Shown: positions 44,131-53,817 of the stretch, piece after piece
How the letters are laid out: the number at the start of each line of letters is the position of its first letter
Numbering within the stretch: position 1 is the first letter of the stretch
The notes under the pieces: generated by a model
The model's input: the letters and a program-made list of their open reading frames with translations, nothing else
Database searches by the model: none
What the model was told of the DNA's origin: nothing
NCBI GenBank assembly: GCA_028282785.1
Contig: JANQHE010000057.1
Location: forward strand, 1-64,000
Direction: 5' to 3'
Origin: Bacteroidales bacterium
GTDB lineage: Bacteria; Bacteroidota; Bacteroidia; Bacteroidales; UBA12077
DNA length: 64,000 bases
Program-made: the position numbers and the translations under genes

Positions 44131-46155
44131 ATGGCGAAATATAAATATACAAACCAATTAATAAACGAAAGCAGTCCTTATTTGCTGCAACATGCACATA
44201 ATCCTGTAAACTGGTATCCCTGGGGTAAAGAAGCGTTAACCAAAGCAAAAGAAGAAAACAAGCTAATTATAGTAAGTATTGGATATGCTGCCTGTCATTG
44301 GTGCCACGTAATGGAACATGAAAGTTTTGAAGATGAAGAAGTTGCTGCTTTTATGAACGAAAACTTCATTTCTATTAAAGTGGACCGTGAAGAAAGACCG
44401 GATATTGACCAAATATATATGAGTGCTGTTCAATTAATAACAGGCCAGGGAGGCTGGCCTCTGAATTGTATTGCATTACCTGATGGAAGGCCAATTTATG
44501 GAGGCACATATTTCCCAAAAGAACAATGGTTACAAGTACTGGAACAAGTTTCAAATTTCGTTAAACAGAATCCTGAAAAAACTGAAAATCAAGCCAGATC
44601 CTTAACACAAGGTGTAAAATCAAACGAGCTGATTACGCTAAATACCGAGAAGCCCGATTTCGAATTAACAGATCTAAATACTATTTTCTCAAACTGGGAA
44701 AAAAACATTGACTATAAAAACGGAGGAACGTTTGGAGCTCCTAAATTCCCTTTACCCATTGGCTATCAATTCTTATTACATTACAATTATTTAAGTAATA
44801 ATGAAGATGCCCTTAAGGCAGTTACTTCAACCCTGGATAAAATGGCTATGGGAGGAATCTATGACCAGGTTGGAGGCGGTTTTGCGCGGTATTCTGTTGA
44901 TGACGTATGGAAGGTTCCTCATTTCGAAAAAATGTTATACGATAATGCCCAGCTTGTAAGCTTATATTCAACTGCATACCAGAAAACAAAAGATCCAAAT
45001 TATAAAACCATCGTAGAAGAAACCCTTGAATTTGTAAAACGGGAATTAACTTCACCGGAAGGAGGATTTTATTCTTCGCTGGATGCTGATAGTGAAGATG
45101 AAGAAGGTAAATTTTATGTTTGGAAGTACGAAGAGCTTCAAGAATTATTGCGTAAAGAAGCTGAATTAATCATTGATTATTACAATGTAACCAAAGAGGG
45201 AAATTGGGAACACGGGAAAAATATATTGCTCCGCTCTCAAAAAGAAAAAGCTTTACCCAATAAATATAATATCTCAGAAACTGAATTATCTAAAAGAGTC
45301 AAAGAAGCCAAAGAAATTCTATTAAAAGAACGAGAAAAACGTATCCGTCCGGGTTTAGATGATAAAATCCTTACTTCGTGGAACGGGTTAATGCTTAAAG
45401 CTTATGTTGATGCTTACAAAGCTCTCGGTAATCAAATTTATCTTGATGAAGCTTTAAAAAGTGCAGAATTTATTAATTCTAAAATGATTAATAAAGACTA
45501 CAGGTTATACAGGAATTATAAAAATGGAAATGCTACGATTAATGCATTTTTAGATGATTATGCTTTTACAATTTCCGCACTTATAGAATTATATCAATCC
45601 ACATTTGATGAAAAATGGCTTACAATTGCGCATGAATTATTGATTTATGCTTTTAATCATTTTTATAATTACACAACCGGAATGTTCTATTATACATCGG
45701 ATATAGACCCGGAACTAATAGCACGAAAAATGGAACTTACCGATAATGTTATTCCTGCATCAAATTCGGAAATGGCTAAAAATATGTTTCTTTTAGGAAA
45801 GTATTTCTTTAAAGATGAATACATACAAAGAGCGGAAAAAATATTAAACAATATAAAACCAAACACTTTTAAAAATGGGGCATATTTTGCAAACTGGGAT
45901 ATTTTAATGGCATGGTTTATCCGGGAACCATACGAGGTTGCAATTCTGGGCAATGATTATGAAAGCATTCTTAAAGAATTCGGGCAGCATTATTTACCAA
46001 ATGTAATCTTCCTGGGTGGGAAAAATGAAGGCTCACTTTCGTTATTACAAAATAAACTGGTTAAAGGGCAAACTACAATATATGTTTGCCAGAATAAAAC
46101 ATGTAAATTACCTGTTACTGAAGTTAACAGGGCCCTTAAACAAATTATGGAATAA
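44131..46155 (+). CDS. DUF255 thioredoxin-domain protein (YyaL/SPATA20-like)
   Basis: The 674-residue protein starts with the family hallmark [18 protein letters not shown] and has a thioredoxin-like domain with the Cys55-His-Trp-Cys58-His motif ([18 protein letters not shown]), followed by [23 protein letters not shown]. The long C-terminal part is an (alpha/alpha)6 barrel like that of glycoside-related epimerases (about 200-580, [27 protein letters not shown]). Length agrees with the family (about 670-700). Function is unknown; the enzyme-like barrel plus thioredoxin fold is conserved to humans. A perfect palindrome lies 45 bases upstream. Confidence 0.95.
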   Translation: MAKYKYTNQLINESSPYLLQHAHNPVNWYPWGKEALTKAKEENKLIIVSIGYAACHWCHVMEHESFEDEEVAAFMNENFISIKVDREERPDIDQIYMSAVQLITGQGGWPLNCIALPDGRPIYGGTYFPKEQWLQVLEQVSNFVKQNPEKTENQARSLTQGVKSNELITLNTEKPDFELTDLNTIFSNWEKNIDYKNGGTFGAPKFPLPIGYQFLLHYNYLSNNEDALKAVTSTLDKMAMGGIYDQVGGGFARYSVDDVWKVPHFEKMLYDNAQLVSLYSTAYQKTKDPNYKTIVEETLEFVKRELTSPEGGFYSSLDADSEDEEGKFYVWKYEELQELLRKEAELIIDYYNVTKEGNWEHGKNILLRSQKEKALPNKYNISETELSKRVKEAKEILLKEREKRIRPGLDDKILTSWNGLMLKAYVDAYKALGNQIYLDEALKSAEFINSKMINKDYRLYRNYKNGNATINAFLDDYAFTISALIELYQSTFDEKWLTIAHELLIYAFNHFYNYTTGMFYYTSDIDPELIARKMELTDNVIPASNSEMAKNMFLLGKYFFKDEYIQRAEKILNNIKPNTFKNGAYFANWDILMAWFIREPYEVAILGNDYESILKEFGQHYLPNVIFLGGKNEGSLSLLQNKLVKGQTTIYVCQNKTCKLPVTEVNRALKQIME

Positions 46156-46189
46156 TTGACTCGCTTCTCTATAGGGCCCTTTTTGTAAT

Positions 46190-48103
46190 TTATTCTTTTG
46201 CGCTTTCTTCTTTTAACTTCCTGACAAACGGAGCAAATTCTTCAATAATGGTTGTAGTATCCCAACCTAAGTCTTTATCTTTTGCTTCATTTTCAATATC
46301 ATCCAAAATCATCTTTTCAAGGTCCTCAATAAATTGCCTTCCTGTTTTAATAAATGTTTTTCGTTCGTGGCGGGATTCAGCTAACTTGAACAGGTATTTT
46401 TCATCATACCTTCTGAATTTTTTTAATGCTCTTTGCACCTGGTAACTCCTATAGCCTAAGAAGCTAAGGGCATCAGCAGCCATACGTAAAGCACTATCAA
46501 AGAACTCACGGTAAACTCCCTGAATATTTCTATCCATCATATCATAATGGTTATACCAGTTAATTGACCGTGATATAATTTCTAAGTTTGGAAAGTGTTT
46601 TTGAGCTGTTTCAACTATTTCAAAAGCTTTATCCGGATCATCCACTGCAATAATTAATAGCTTAGCTTCCGCAGCTCCGGCCGCATGTAACAAGTCATGC
46701 CTTGATGCATCTCCATAAAATACTTTAAACCCTAATTTTCTCAAAAGGTCAACATTATTCGGGTTAATATCCAGATAAGTTGCCTGCGTTCCGTTTGCCT
46801 GCAAAAACCTTCCAATTGTACTTCCGTACCTTCCAAATCCTGCGATAATAACCTGGTTTTTCTCATCAATCACATCTGCTTCTCTATCACTAACTTCTTT
46901 GGTCCCAAAATATGGTTGTATCAATTTTTCATTAAGTACCATTAATAGTGGCGTTAAAGCCATTGAAATTGCAACAGCCGCAATTAAAGGGTTTGCAGTA
47001 TTATTTTCTATTACACCGTTTTGCAGGGCATATGAAAATAGTACAAATGCAAATTCACCTCCCTGGGCCAAACCAAATGCAAAAAGTAGGTTATTATCCA
47101 TCTTCATTCCGAATAACCTTCCAATAACTATTAAGATTATTAACTTTATTACCACCAAACCCAAAACAATCATTGCAATCAGGCCTGGATTTTGAATTAT
47201 CAACTGAAAATCAATAGATGCGCCAACCGCAATAAAAAATAAGCCAAGAAGTAATCCTTTGAACGGTTCAATATCCGTTTCCAGTTCATGCCTGTATTCG
47301 CTTTGTGCTAAAACAACTCCGGCTAAAAATGTTCCAAGTGCCGGGCTCAATCCAACCTGAGTCATTAGTAAGGTTATTCCGATAACCAATAATAAAGCTG
47401 CAGCTGTAAATAATTCACGCAGGCCGGTTTGGGCAATTAACCTAAATGCAGGGCTAATTAAATACCTTCCGGCAACTATTATGGAAACAATAACTCCAAA
47501 AACTATTAGTGTTTGCCAAATGATCGGTAAATTCTCTATTAATGTATGGCTTTCATGGCCTCCCGTGTGGTGAACTTCTTTAACTGCAAGTAATGGAAGA
47601 ATTGCCAAAATAGGAATTACCGCTATATCTTGAAATAACAATACAGAGAACGCATTTTGCCCTCCTTCTGATTTTAATAACCCTTTTTCATTTAGGGTTT
47701 GAAGGACGATAGCAGTTGAAGAAAGAGCCAGAGTTAATCCAATGGCTAACGCTGTTTGCCAAGCTAAAGAACTTACTATTAAAACTATAACTGTTATTAT
47801 AATAGCAGTTACTAACACCTGTAACCCTCCAAGCCCTAAAATTGGAGCACGCATTTTCCACAATAATGATGGTTGAAGTTCTAATCCAACTAAAAATAAC
47901 ATCATAACCACTCCAAATTCTGCAAAATGCATAACATCCTGTCCCTCTTCTCCAATAAAACCAAATACGAATGGGCCAATTAAAACTCCTGCAATTAAGT
48001 ATCCCAACACGGAACCTAAACCTAACCTTTTTGCAATAGGCACTGCAACAACAGCTGCGCTTAAATAAACAAAAGCCTGGTAAAAAAATCCTCCTTCGTG
48101 CAT
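46190..48103 (-). CDS. KefB/KefC-type K+/H+ antiporter (CPA2 family)
   Basis: The 637-residue protein has a 12- to 13-helix CPA2 antiporter domain (about 8-385, with SSTAIVLQTLNEKG, FQDIAVIPILAILP and the EFAFVLF loop) and a cytosolic TrkA-N (RCK) domain at about 407-525 (VIIAGFGRYGSTIGRFLQANG, TYLDINPNNVDLLRKLG, FYGDASRHDLL). It carries no Leu-rich tail like E. coli KefC's and ends in a charged coil. In proteobacteria KefC is gated by glutathione and needs KefF. The gene begins 1 base after the KefF-like gene, so the pair is conserved here. It protects against electrophiles by acidifying the cell. Confidence 0.93.
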   Translation of the reverse strand: MHEGGFFYQAFVYLSAAVVAVPIAKRLGLGSVLGYLIAGVLIGPFVFGFIGEEGQDVMHFAEFGVVMMLFLVGLELQPSLLWKMRAPILGLGGLQVLVTAIIITVIVLIVSSLAWQTALAIGLTLALSSTAIVLQTLNEKGLLKSEGGQNAFSVLLFQDIAVIPILAILPLLAVKEVHHTGGHESHTLIENLPIIWQTLIVFGVIVSIIVAGRYLISPAFRLIAQTGLRELFTAAALLLVIGITLLMTQVGLSPALGTFLAGVVLAQSEYRHELETDIEPFKGLLLGLFFIAVGASIDFQLIIQNPGLIAMIVLGLVVIKLIILIVIGRLFGMKMDNNLLFAFGLAQGGEFAFVLFSYALQNGVIENNTANPLIAAVAISMALTPLLMVLNEKLIQPYFGTKEVSDREADVIDEKNQVIIAGFGRYGSTIGRFLQANGTQATYLDINPNNVDLLRKLGFKVFYGDASRHDLLHAAGAAEAKLLIIAVDDPDKAFEIVETAQKHFPNLEIISRSINWYNHYDMMDRNIQGVYREFFDSALRMAADALSFLGYRSYQVQRALKKFRRYDEKYLFKLAESRHERKTFIKTGRQFIEDLEKMILDDIENEAKDKDLGWDTTTIIEEFAPFVRKLKEESAKE

Positions 48104-48104
48104 A

Positions 48105-48701
48105 TTATTTTTCCTCCATCTTTAGGTAATCATTCAAGTAATTTAACTTTACAGCTTTTTCTGAATCGAACTCATTATTAATAATAAGCTTCAATATCTT
48201 AAAGTAATCATTCTTATGGTCAAGCACTTCATCCGGTTCAATTGCATGAGTGCCATGTACAACAAAAGGCGGCAACGGAACCATTTTACATAATATGGCT
48301 GTTTGCCTTAAGGGAGATAAAAGTTGATTAATAGTATGGTTATGAAAACTTCCTATTTGATATGCTTGCTGAGGCCCTCCGGTTGTTAATGCACAGAAAA
48401 ATAACTTTCCTTTTAGTGCATTCCCCTGACTGCCAAATGCCCAACCGTGCTCTAAAACCAAATCCTGCCATTCCTTAAGAATTGCCGGTGTACTATACCA
48501 GAAAAAAGGGTGCTGAAAAATTACGCAATCATGCTTTGATAACAAATCCTGTTCTTTCTGTATATCAATATCGAACTCCGGGTAATGTTCATACAAATCG
48601 TGAAATGTAACACCTTCTATATGCGATATACCATCAACAAGTATTTTATTAATCCTTGATTTGTGAAATGCCGGATGAGCAAATAATACAAGTACTTTCA
48701 T
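48105..48701 (-). CDS. KefF-like NAD(P)H-dependent oxidoreductase (flavodoxin fold)
   Basis: The 198-residue protein has the KefF/MdaB flavodoxin-like layout: MKVLVLFAHPAFHKSRIN for the FMN phosphate, IFQHPFFWYSTPAILKEWQDLVLEHGWAFG, and LTTGGPQQAYQIG. It is an FMN-dependent quinone reductase type. It is immediately upstream of the KefC-like antiporter gene (1 base), and KefF binds and activates KefC in E. coli, so it is probably an ancillary activator and detoxifying reductase. Confidence 0.9.
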   Translation of the reverse strand: MKVLVLFAHPAFHKSRINKILVDGISHIEGVTFHDLYEHYPEFDIDIQKEQDLLSKHDCVIFQHPFFWYSTPAILKEWQDLVLEHGWAFGSQGNALKGKLFFCALTTGGPQQAYQIGSFHNHTINQLLSPLRQTAILCKMVPLPPFVVHGTHAIEPDEVLDHKNDYFKILKLIINNEFDSEKAVKLNYLNDYLKMEEK

Positions 48702-48791
48702 ATGAATCTATATAAATTAGAACATTAAATATAAACAGAAAAATTATACCGAATGTTCTAAAAATATTAATACTGATTGAATTACATTTTT

Positions 48792-49340
48792 TTATAAATC
48801 ATTTGTAAAAGCATAAATTCTAAACTGTGAAATATCATAACCAACACCAAGTTCACTCAAAATTTGAGATATCTGACCCCTATGATGGATCTGATGTGAA
48901 AATAAATGTTCTAACCAACTTGCCGGAGATGGAGCAAAAAAATTACCTGCCGGAGGAGCCGGATAATCTTCTAAATCAATAGTTGACAGGTCAACCGTTT
49001 GTGTGAATTCGATCAATGCATCATCAAATTTCATAAGTAATGATTTTAAATCCTCATAAGATTCTGAAGGGTCTGGTCTCATATCGACTCTCATATTAAG
49101 AAAATTCTTATTATAGCTTGCTTTCACGCCTTTTCTATACAAAATTTGATATAAAAAAATACCAGCATATACTAAATGCCCCACAAGATCGAACATAGAA
49201 ATATCCGGCTGAATGCTTCCCGCAATACATCCACCCCTTGGTTGTTTTAAAATTTCTTTATCTACCTCATTAACAAAACTTAAAAGTTTCATGTCGGAGT
49301 TTTTATTATAAATAGCTCTTATTTCCAATGACTTTTTCAT
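48792..49340 (-). CDS. DinB-family protein
   Basis: The 182-residue protein is a four-helix DinB-like fold. Its likely metal-site histidines lie in LVGHLVYAGIF (about residue 55) and in HLFSHQIHHRGQISQIL (about 145-158), the conserved tail motif of the family. DinB proteins bind a metal and many act as thiol transferases, for example with bacillithiol. It follows the flavodoxin-fold oxidoreductase gene by 6 bases, so it may share its regulation by the divergent LysR gene. Confidence 0.85.
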   Translation of the reverse strand: MKKSLEIRAIYNKNSDMKLLSFVNEVDKEILKQPRGGCIAGSIQPDISMFDLVGHLVYAGIFLYQILYRKGVKASYNKNFLNMRVDMRPDPSESYEDLKSLLMKFDDALIEFTQTVDLSTIDLEDYPAPPAGNFFAPSPASWLEHLFSHQIHHRGQISQILSELGVGYDISQFRIYAFTNDL

Positions 49341-49346
49341 GATATG

Positions 49347-49919
49347 CTAATTCAAAATAGGTAAAACAACTTTTTCAATGTGAGCATTCAATCGCTTCAA
49401 ATCATTTTTAATTTGTGGTGATTTAATAACATTGTATGCTGCAAAACTTTCCAGCCCTTTCATACCACAGAACTCATTTGTTTTATGCATATGAAATAAA
49501 AACTGATCCAAGCTTTGTCCTTCAAAAAATTGATCCGGGTTGTTGAATGCAGTTTCAGGCGCATTTGAAGTAATAGAAAACATATAGCTTTTATCATTCA
49601 TCATTCCATTTCCATAACCATATTTTGAATTCTCTTCTACCATTCCAAAAAATACTCCATAAGCATAAACCTCATCAATGTACCTCTTCATTAGAGCAGG
49701 AATGCTAAACCAGTAAATTGGAAACTGAAAAATAATTAAATCAGCATTTTTAAATTTCTCCTGTTCTTCTTCGGCAGTATAGCCATCCTTAATAATAGTT
49801 TTTGTAATAGCAAAATCATCTTTAAGCTCATTTTCTATTGCTTCCAAGATCGTTTGATTAAACCTTCCTTCTGCAAAAGCATAAGGTTCGTGCCCGTTAA
49901 TTAATAATACATTTTTCAT
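49347..49919 (-). CDS. NAD(P)H-dependent quinone/flavin oxidoreductase (flavodoxin fold)
   Basis: The 190-residue protein has the flavodoxin_2 layout: MKNVLLINGHEPYAFAEGRFNQ, LIIFQFPIYWFSIPALMKRYIDEVYAYG, and a cofactor loop at SITSNAPETAF. It is likely an FMN or FAD enzyme reducing quinones or nitro compounds. It is a distant relative of the KefF-like protein. It is divergent from a LysR gene, 120 bases away, which fits the common regulator-reductase pair. Confidence 0.9.
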   Translation of the reverse strand: MKNVLLINGHEPYAFAEGRFNQTILEAIENELKDDFAITKTIIKDGYTAEEEQEKFKNADLIIFQFPIYWFSIPALMKRYIDEVYAYGVFFGMVEENSKYGYGNGMMNDKSYMFSITSNAPETAFNNPDQFFEGQSLDQFLFHMHKTNEFCGMKGLESFAAYNVIKSPQIKNDLKRLNAHIEKVVLPILN

Positions 49920-49956
49920 TTTTTAAATCGCTTTTATCAAATTGTTTGTTTTCTTT

Positions 49957-50000
49957 TATCGTTTTTGACGATACAAAGAAAATTAAAAGTTATATATTTG
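49957..50000 (+). promoter_or_regulatory. Divergent control region with LysR-type palindrome and -7 box
   Basis: TATCGT-N5-ACGATA (49957-49973) is a perfect 6-base-arm palindrome with T and A 15 bases apart, resembling a LysR-type site. TATATTTG at 49993-50000 matches the -7 consensus TAnnTTTG and lies 39 bases before the LysR gene's ATG. The palindrome sits between the -33 position of that promoter and the start of the divergent reductase gene, so the LysR protein may control both directions. Confidence 0.5.
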
Positions 50001-50039
50001 CATAACAGAATTTTTAGATGGATTTAATCGAGATTATCG

Positions 50040-50885
50040 ATGATGAATTTGCAGTTTATTAAATACTTTATAGTACTTGCTGAAACAAAGAATTTTACCA
50101 AAGCCGCCGAAAAGATGTATGTAGTTCAATCTACTTTCTCCTCCGGAATAAAAAAGTTAGAGGAATATTTGGGTTGCCAGCTTTTTTATAGAGATAAACG
50201 AAATGTTAATCTTACTCCTGAAGGGTTTGCTTTATTGCCAAAAGCAAAAAAGCTTCTTTCTCAGTGGAATGTAATAGAATCAGAATTTACTAATACAGAT
50301 CAAAAAATACTACACGTTGGAATTCTTAATAATATATTTTTTGATGCCATAATTCCCAATTTTAAAAGCTTTCAGGAACTATATAGTCAATACCAGGTTC
50401 AAATCACTGAAGAAAATAAGGATTCTCTTCTGGCAATGCTTCAAAAAGAAAAGCTCGATGGGATTTATATTGAAAATGAGCCGATAGATGAAAATATTTT
50501 TGAAAACAAGATGGTCTACGAGGAAAAGCTGGATGTTGCTTTACCGTTAAATCACCCATTAGCCTTAAAAAATCAACTTAACCTTAAATCTTTAAACGGA
50601 TTACCATTTATTGAGCGATGTAATTGTCCTTTGTTTAATGAAGTTGAGGAAGCATTTACTGAAAATGACATTAAAACAATTCCTGTTTTTAAGGCTAATA
50701 ATGATGATACGGTAACATCACTTATTTCATCCGGAATTGGAATATCATTATTAGCAAAACCAAGTAAACCAGTTGAGGGTATTAAATTTATTCCTTTGAA
50801 TGATGCAGATTTTAAGCGACAAATAATTTTTGTTTGGAAAAAAGATCGTATTTCAAAAGCTTTACAAAATTTTCTATCAGTTTAA
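50040..50885 (+). CDS. LysR-family transcription regulator
   Basis: The 281-residue protein has an N-terminal helix-turn-helix (about 2-60, LQFIKYFIVLAETKNFTKAAEKMYVVQSTFSSGIKKLEEYLGCQLF) and a LysR substrate-binding domain (about 90-275). Two ATG codons occur at 50040 and 50043. The protein is divergent from the flavodoxin-fold reductase and 32 bases upstream of an EamA-type transporter gene. It probably controls the reductase-DinB operon through the palindrome at 49957. The inducer is unknown. Confidence 0.93.
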   Translation: MMNLQFIKYFIVLAETKNFTKAAEKMYVVQSTFSSGIKKLEEYLGCQLFYRDKRNVNLTPEGFALLPKAKKLLSQWNVIESEFTNTDQKILHVGILNNIFFDAIIPNFKSFQELYSQYQVQITEENKDSLLAMLQKEKLDGIYIENEPIDENIFENKMVYEEKLDVALPLNHPLALKNQLNLKSLNGLPFIERCNCPLFNEVEEAFTENDIKTIPVFKANNDDTVTSLISSGIGISLLAKPSKPVEGIKFIPLNDADFKRQIIFVWKKDRISKALQNFLSV

Positions 50886-50917
50886 TGTTTACTTTTAAAG
50901 CTTAGTTAAAAAAATCC

Positions 50918-51811
50918 ATGAACAACATCAAAAAATCATATATATTCCTCATTATTGGGGCAATTTTAATTGCTTTTTCTCCTGTTTTAATTAAGGGGGC
51001 AGGAGCACCTGGAACAACTGCAGTATTTTACAGGTTATTTTTTGGAACTGTTACTTTAATAATTCCATTTGTAATATCAAGAATAAAAGGCAAGGACAAG
51101 CTAAATAAAAAGGGTATTTTAATAGCTATTGTCGCAGGATTGTGTTTGGCAATTGACATGAACCTATGGGCTACAGGAATTGTAGCGACAAATGCTGCAA
51201 TGCCAACTTTAGTGGCAAACCTGGCTCCGATTTGGGTAGGGATAGGAGCCTTTCTCTTTTTTAAAGAAAGACAAAGTTTATTATTTTGGATGGGACTTTT
51301 AATCGCATTCTTAGGGGTTAGCTTTTTAATAATTCAGGATTTGGTACTTGCCAACGGCATAATTAAAGGACTTATGTTTGGGCTACTGGGTGGAATGTTT
51401 TATGCGGCTTTTATGCTCCTTGCACAATCCGGCAGAAAAAAACTGGATACAATCTCTTTTTTATTCATCAGTACTTTCGCTACTACCGTATTTCTGGGAA
51501 TATTTATGAAAGTTCAAAATTTCGATTTTATAAATTTCTCTACTAAAACCTGGGTATATTTCATTATTATGGGTGTTATGATTCAGGCAGGAGCCTGGTT
51601 TTTAATAAATTTTGCTCAAGGTTTTTTACCTGCCTCTTTAGTCTCTCCTACCTTATTGGCCCAACCGGTATTGGCAGGCGGAATTGCTTATTTTATGCTT
51701 GGAGAAGAACTAACTTTGTGGCAAATTTTCGGAGGTTTTATTGTTGTCATTGGAATTTATACCGTACATTTTGCCAAACAAAGGAAAAGCAAAAGTTTAT
51801 CAAAAAAATAA
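50918..51811 (+). CDS. EamA-type drug/metabolite exporter (DMT superfamily)
   Basis: The 297-residue protein has ten predicted membrane helices as two EamA halves (about 5-137 and 150-290). The first opens YIFLIIGAILIAFSPVLIKGAGAPGTTAVFYRLFFG, a typical DMT start; the second has AQPVLAGGIAYFMLGEELTLWQIFGGFIVVIGIY. It exports small molecules, but the cargo is not evident. It follows the LysR gene by 32 bases and is probably in its operon. Confidence 0.92.
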   Translation: MNNIKKSYIFLIIGAILIAFSPVLIKGAGAPGTTAVFYRLFFGTVTLIIPFVISRIKGKDKLNKKGILIAIVAGLCLAIDMNLWATGIVATNAAMPTLVANLAPIWVGIGAFLFFKERQSLLFWMGLLIAFLGVSFLIIQDLVLANGIIKGLMFGLLGGMFYAAFMLLAQSGRKKLDTISFLFISTFATTVFLGIFMKVQNFDFINFSTKTWVYFIIMGVMIQAGAWFLINFAQGFLPASLVSPTLLAQPVLAGGIAYFMLGEELTLWQIFGGFIVVIGIYTVHFAKQRKSKSLSKK

Positions 51812-51904
51812 CCTTGGAGGTAATTACATTATAATTTTATTTCATAACTACTAGAACAGATTGCAGTTTAGGATCAAAATCAACCCGTATTTACCCTTAA
51901 AACC

Positions 51905-52250
51905 AAAAGCCTGCCTGTCGGCAGACAGGGCAGTCAGGGGAACAGGTTGGTAATTCGGCTTACTCCTCGATAGTCCGCCCAATGGCAATTAGTTAAGACT
52001 TTTTGTTTGCCCCACCCCTAAAGGGAGCAAAAAGTCTTCATTCATAGAATATTGATTTTCAATAATACACCCTTTAGGCCAGGGGTCAAAATTATTGAAA
52101 ATCATGAAGAAGTTTCTAAACTTGTTGCCATTAGCCGAGAGGGCAGGGATTTGCATAGCCTCGAAAGTTTTCGGATTCATAACTTTTTTGGACCCCTGCT
52201 TGCAGAAGGCAAGAAGCCAAAAAATTGAAAACATAAAGTTATTTAATACT
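51905..52250. repeat. Composite palindromic repeat region
   Basis: This gap contains nested inverted repeats. One has arms CTGCCTGTC and GACAGGGCAG (about 51911-51934, one base inserted). AAGACTTTTTG (51995-52005) pairs with CAAAAAGTCTT (52028-52038). TGATTTTCAATAAT (52053-52066) pairs with ATTATTGAAAATCA (52091-52104). The outermost arms are AATGGCAATTAG and GTTGCCATTAG. It is BIME/REP-like. The 88-codon minus-strand frame over 51989-52255 is a by-product of the repeat. Confidence 0.6.
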
Positions 52251-52293
52251 CCCATAATTTATTTAAAGTGATCCGGAGTAAAGTGAAAAATCT

Positions 52294-52301
52294 TAATTTT
52301 G
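52294..52301 (+). promoter_or_regulatory. Possible -7 promoter box (TAATTTTG) for the TfoX-N gene
   Basis: TAATTTTG matches TAnnTTTG and ends 50 bases before the ATG. No TTG is present at the expected -33 distance, so the call is weak. Confidence 0.35.
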
Positions 52302-52351
52302 CTTAATCTGTCAAAGTAAAATTATAACTTGTATCAAACAAAAAAATAATT

Positions 52352-52696
52352 ATGGCATACGATATTCATTTAGCTGATAGAATTGGTCAGGTATTAAACG
52401 CTAAAAAAATTCCTTTTGAAGAAAAGAAAATGATGGGTGGTTTATGTTATATGGTTGATGATAAAATGTGTGTAGGTATAATCAATGATAGTTTAATGAT
52501 TCGGATTGATCCCGAAATTCAGGACGAATTATTACAAAAATCTGGCTGTCGTATTATGGATTTTACCAAAAGGCCAATGAAAGGATTCTTATACGTAGAC
52601 CCTGTCGGAACTGACATGGATGAAGATCTGGAAAACTGGATTCAATATGCACTTGACTTTAATCCAAAAGCAAAGAGTAGTAAAAAGAAGAAATAA
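52352..52696 (+). CDS. TfoX/Sxy N-terminal domain protein
   Basis: The 114-residue protein is a single TfoX N-terminal domain: LADRIGQVLNAKKIPFEEKKMMGGLCYMVDDKMCVGIINDSLMIRI matches the family's KKMFGGxxF core, and the domain ends near residue 103. The DNA-binding-like C-terminal half of TfoX is absent, and the last residues are lysine-rich (KSSKKKK). Such single-domain proteins are widespread and of unknown function; there is no evidence that it controls competence. Confidence 0.88.
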   Translation: MAYDIHLADRIGQVLNAKKIPFEEKKMMGGLCYMVDDKMCVGIINDSLMIRIDPEIQDELLQKSGCRIMDFTKRPMKGFLYVDPVGTDMDEDLENWIQYALDFNPKAKSSKKKK

Positions 52697-52747
52697 TGGT
52701 TTTAAGGTTCAAAATTTGAGTAACTTTATAATTTAAAATTTCCTTTT

Positions 52748-53788
52748 ATGAAACCAACAAAAATTACAAACGGATTACTCATAGCTTTTGCTATGGTTGT
52801 TATGTTTATTTATGGTAAAAATTTGATCCTGCCTTTTGTTGTCTCGTTAATTTTTTGGTTTTTAATCAAAGAAATTCGTGGTGTATTGAATAAAGTAAAA
52901 TTCATCGATAAAAACATTCCTAATGCAATTCTTAATGTAGTAGGATTTGCTGCAATATTTGCAATTATTGGAGGAATAGCAAAAATACTAACTGTAAACA
53001 TTCAGCAACTATCAGAAGAACTACCTGTTTATCAGAGCAATATAGCAAAAATCACAGAGTCTATAAATACAACTTTTAATATTGATGTTGTAAGTACAGT
53101 TCGGGAGTTTCTTGGAGAATATGAGTATACACAACTTTTATCTGGACTATTTAATTCAATTACCGAAATTTTTGGTGATGCTTTTTTAATCATCATTTAT
53201 ACATTGTTTTTATTATTAGAAGAACCTTACTTTTCCAGAAAAATAAATGCAATTTATGCAGAAAAAGATGATCAGGACGATGTAAATGGTATACTTCGTG
53301 AACTGGATAAATCAATCGGTCGTTACCTTTCATTAAAAACTCTGATTAGTTTATTAACCGGATTCTTAAGTTATTTTGCATTACTATTTATAGGTATTGA
53401 TGCACCATTATTTTGGGCATTTCTGATCTTTCTTATGAATTACATCCCAACAGTTGGTTCATTAATTGCAACAATATTCCCTGCAATGTTTGCCATGCTT
53501 CAATTTGGTGAGTTAATGCCCGGAGTTTGGGTATTAGTGGTTGTTGGAGCAATTCAATTGGTTGTTGGAAATTATATTGACCCTAAACTTACGGGAAGTT
53601 CTTTGAATGTTAGCCCCTTGGTTGTTTTAATTGGCTTAGCTTTTTGGGGTGCTATATGGGGAATTATCGGAATGATCTTAAGTGTCCCTATTTCTGTAAT
53701 GATGATCATTATCTTTTCACAATTCTCAAGCACAAGAGGAATTGCGGTATTGCTAACAAAAGATGGGAGTATCTTAAACAAAAAATGA
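52748..53788 (+). CDS. AI-2E family transporter (TqsA/PerM-like)
   Basis: The 346-residue protein has the AI-2 exporter/PerM fold: a membrane pair near the N-terminus (about 10-45 and 60-80), an amphipathic region (about 85-150), a further helix with LIIIYTLFLLLEEPYF, and the hydrophobic C-terminal part with PTVGSLIATIFPAMFAML and NYIDPKLTGSSLNVSPLVVLIGLAFWGAIWG. Function in transport of signals, acid or sodium differs among members. It ends 84 bases before a rho-independent terminator. Confidence 0.9.
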   Translation: MKPTKITNGLLIAFAMVVMFIYGKNLILPFVVSLIFWFLIKEIRGVLNKVKFIDKNIPNAILNVVGFAAIFAIIGGIAKILTVNIQQLSEELPVYQSNIAKITESINTTFNIDVVSTVREFLGEYEYTQLLSGLFNSITEIFGDAFLIIIYTLFLLLEEPYFSRKINAIYAEKDDQDDVNGILRELDKSIGRYLSLKTLISLLTGFLSYFALLFIGIDAPLFWAFLIFLMNYIPTVGSLIATIFPAMFAMLQFGELMPGVWVLVVVGAIQLVVGNYIDPKLTGSSLNVSPLVVLIGLAFWGAIWGIIGMILSVPISVMMIIIFSQFSSTRGIAVLLTKDGSILNKK

Positions 53789-53817
53789 ATATTAATTTCA
53801 AACAAAATATAGCTACT

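Noticed and set aside
46129-46182. AGGGCCCT pair as a bidirectional terminator between DUF255 and KefC-like genes
   Set aside because: One copy is inside the DUF255 coding sequence and each is a self-complementary 8-mer; the loop between them is too long for a convincing terminator.
51989-52255. 88-codon minus-strand open frame
   Set aside because: It lies wholly over nested inverted repeats and has no protein-like domain; the repeat structure explains the sequence better.
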